Source: an uncultured Anaerovibrio sp.
GTDB taxonomy: Bacteria; Bacillota; Negativicutes; Selenomonadales; Selenomonadaceae
DNA length: 38,094 nucleotides
NCBI GenBank assembly: GCA_934203205.1
Contig: CAKPYV010000021.1
Coordinates: forward strand, 1-38,094
Reading direction: 5' to 3'
The notes under the pieces were generated by a model. It ran no database searches, had not been told where the DNA came from, and was given only the letters and a program-made list of their open reading frames with translations. The position numbers and the translations under genes were made by a program. How positions within the stretch are numbered: position 1 is the stretch's first letter; each line of letters begins with the position of its first letter. Positions 37,925 to 38,094 of this stretch are shown piece by piece.

Positions 37925-37953
37925 ACTATTATAGCATACATTGCTATAATAGT
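37925..37953. promoter_or_regulatory. Divergent extended -10 promoters within one palindrome
   Basis: CTATTATAGC (37926-37935) and GCTATAATAG (37943-37952) are a perfect inverted repeat with a seven-nt centre. Each arm holds an extended -10, TGC-TATAAT, one facing the YdcF-like gene and one facing right. The -35 regions are poor on both sides. A dimeric regulator bound here would control both directions. Confidence 0.6.
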
Positions 37954-37956
37954 GTG

Positions 37957-38094
37957 TAGGCAGATTTTGCTATCTGAGGCGGACGGTCATATTCTAAGGG
38001 CTGTCCTTTACAAGAAAAGGAGGAGATGTTAAGTAACTGGGAAAATACTCAAGTGTGTAAAAATATGTAGCAATATGCTAAAGACTCAAAAAAG
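37957..38094 (+). other. Rightward leader running off the window
   Basis: Transcription from 37945-37950 would start near 37957. The leader has CAGAT/ATCTG and GGAC/GTCC pairings, the word AGGCGG about 27 nt after the -10, and a strong AAGGAGG (about 38018-38024) close to an ATG opening a 14-codon frame (MLSNWENTQVCKNM). The window ends soon after. It may be a leader peptide, the start of a gene, or the 5' end of a third locus like A and B. Confidence 0.35.

Overview
The window reads as chromosomal DNA of a diderm, anaerobic Firmicute of the class Negativicutes, most likely a Selenomonas/Anaerovibrio-type member of the Selenomonadaceae. The pointers are a fold-III lysine/ornithine decarboxylase very close to the Selenomonas ruminantium enzyme (which makes the cadaverine attached to its peptidoglycan), an outer-membrane secretin in an otherwise Firmicute-like gene set (RNase M5, DegS/DegU-type two-component proteins, BioY, rubrerythrin), Rpn-type nuclease paralogues, and strong AGGAGG ribosome sites with TTGNNN-17-TATAAT promoters. 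The genus is an inference.

Layout. 1-5.1 kb: an Rpn-like nuclease, a chemoreceptor with a long leader, and an HD-GYP c-di-GMP phosphodiesterase. 5.1-5.5 kb: a candidate type I toxin-antitoxin locus (35-aa hydrophobic peptide plus convergent antisense RNA). 5.5-11.6 kb: a seven-gene leftward operon (DegS-like kinase, fold-I decarboxylase, tmk, rnmV, rsmA, TSCPD protein, PHP phosphatase). 11.6-14.2 kb: Selenomonas-type lysine/ornithine decarboxylase, a YgbA-family protein, and rubrerythrin with a Fur/PerR-like operator. 14.3-16.6 kb: ilvB-ilvN. 16.6-18.9 kb: a second candidate type I locus, tRNA-Gly(CCC), a DUF4258/YgiT-type toxin-antitoxin pair, tRNA-Glu(CTC), and bioY under a BirA-like operator. 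18.9-22.4 kb: two nearly identical Rpn-like genes flanking a GT8 glycosyltransferase. 22.5-23.9 kb: a secreted repeat protein and a candidate sRNA. 23.9-30.8 kb: the tetrapyrrole operon from glutamyl-tRNA to uroporphyrinogen III with the siroheme branch (met8-like, hemA, hemC, cobA-hemD, hemB, hemL). 30.9-33.7 kb: DegU-like regulator and a PilP/GspC-like plus secretin pair. 33.9-37.9 kb: pgi, a MATE exporter, a YdcF/DUF218 membrane protein, and a divergent palindromic promoter at the right edge.

The most interesting item is the pair of small loci at 5117-5493 and about 16640-16951. Their peptides and sequences differ, but the architecture is the same: a hydrophobic mini-protein, a Shine-Dalgarno inside a hairpin, a bidirectional terminator just after the stop, a strong antisense promoter reading back over the mRNA 3' end, and 5'/3' mRNA ends that pair over about 20 bp with different sequences at each locus. 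This fits two members of one type I toxin-antitoxin-like class. Scattered hairpins that look like IS200/IS605 ends and partial copies of a roughly 145-bp element occur without any transposase gene in the window.
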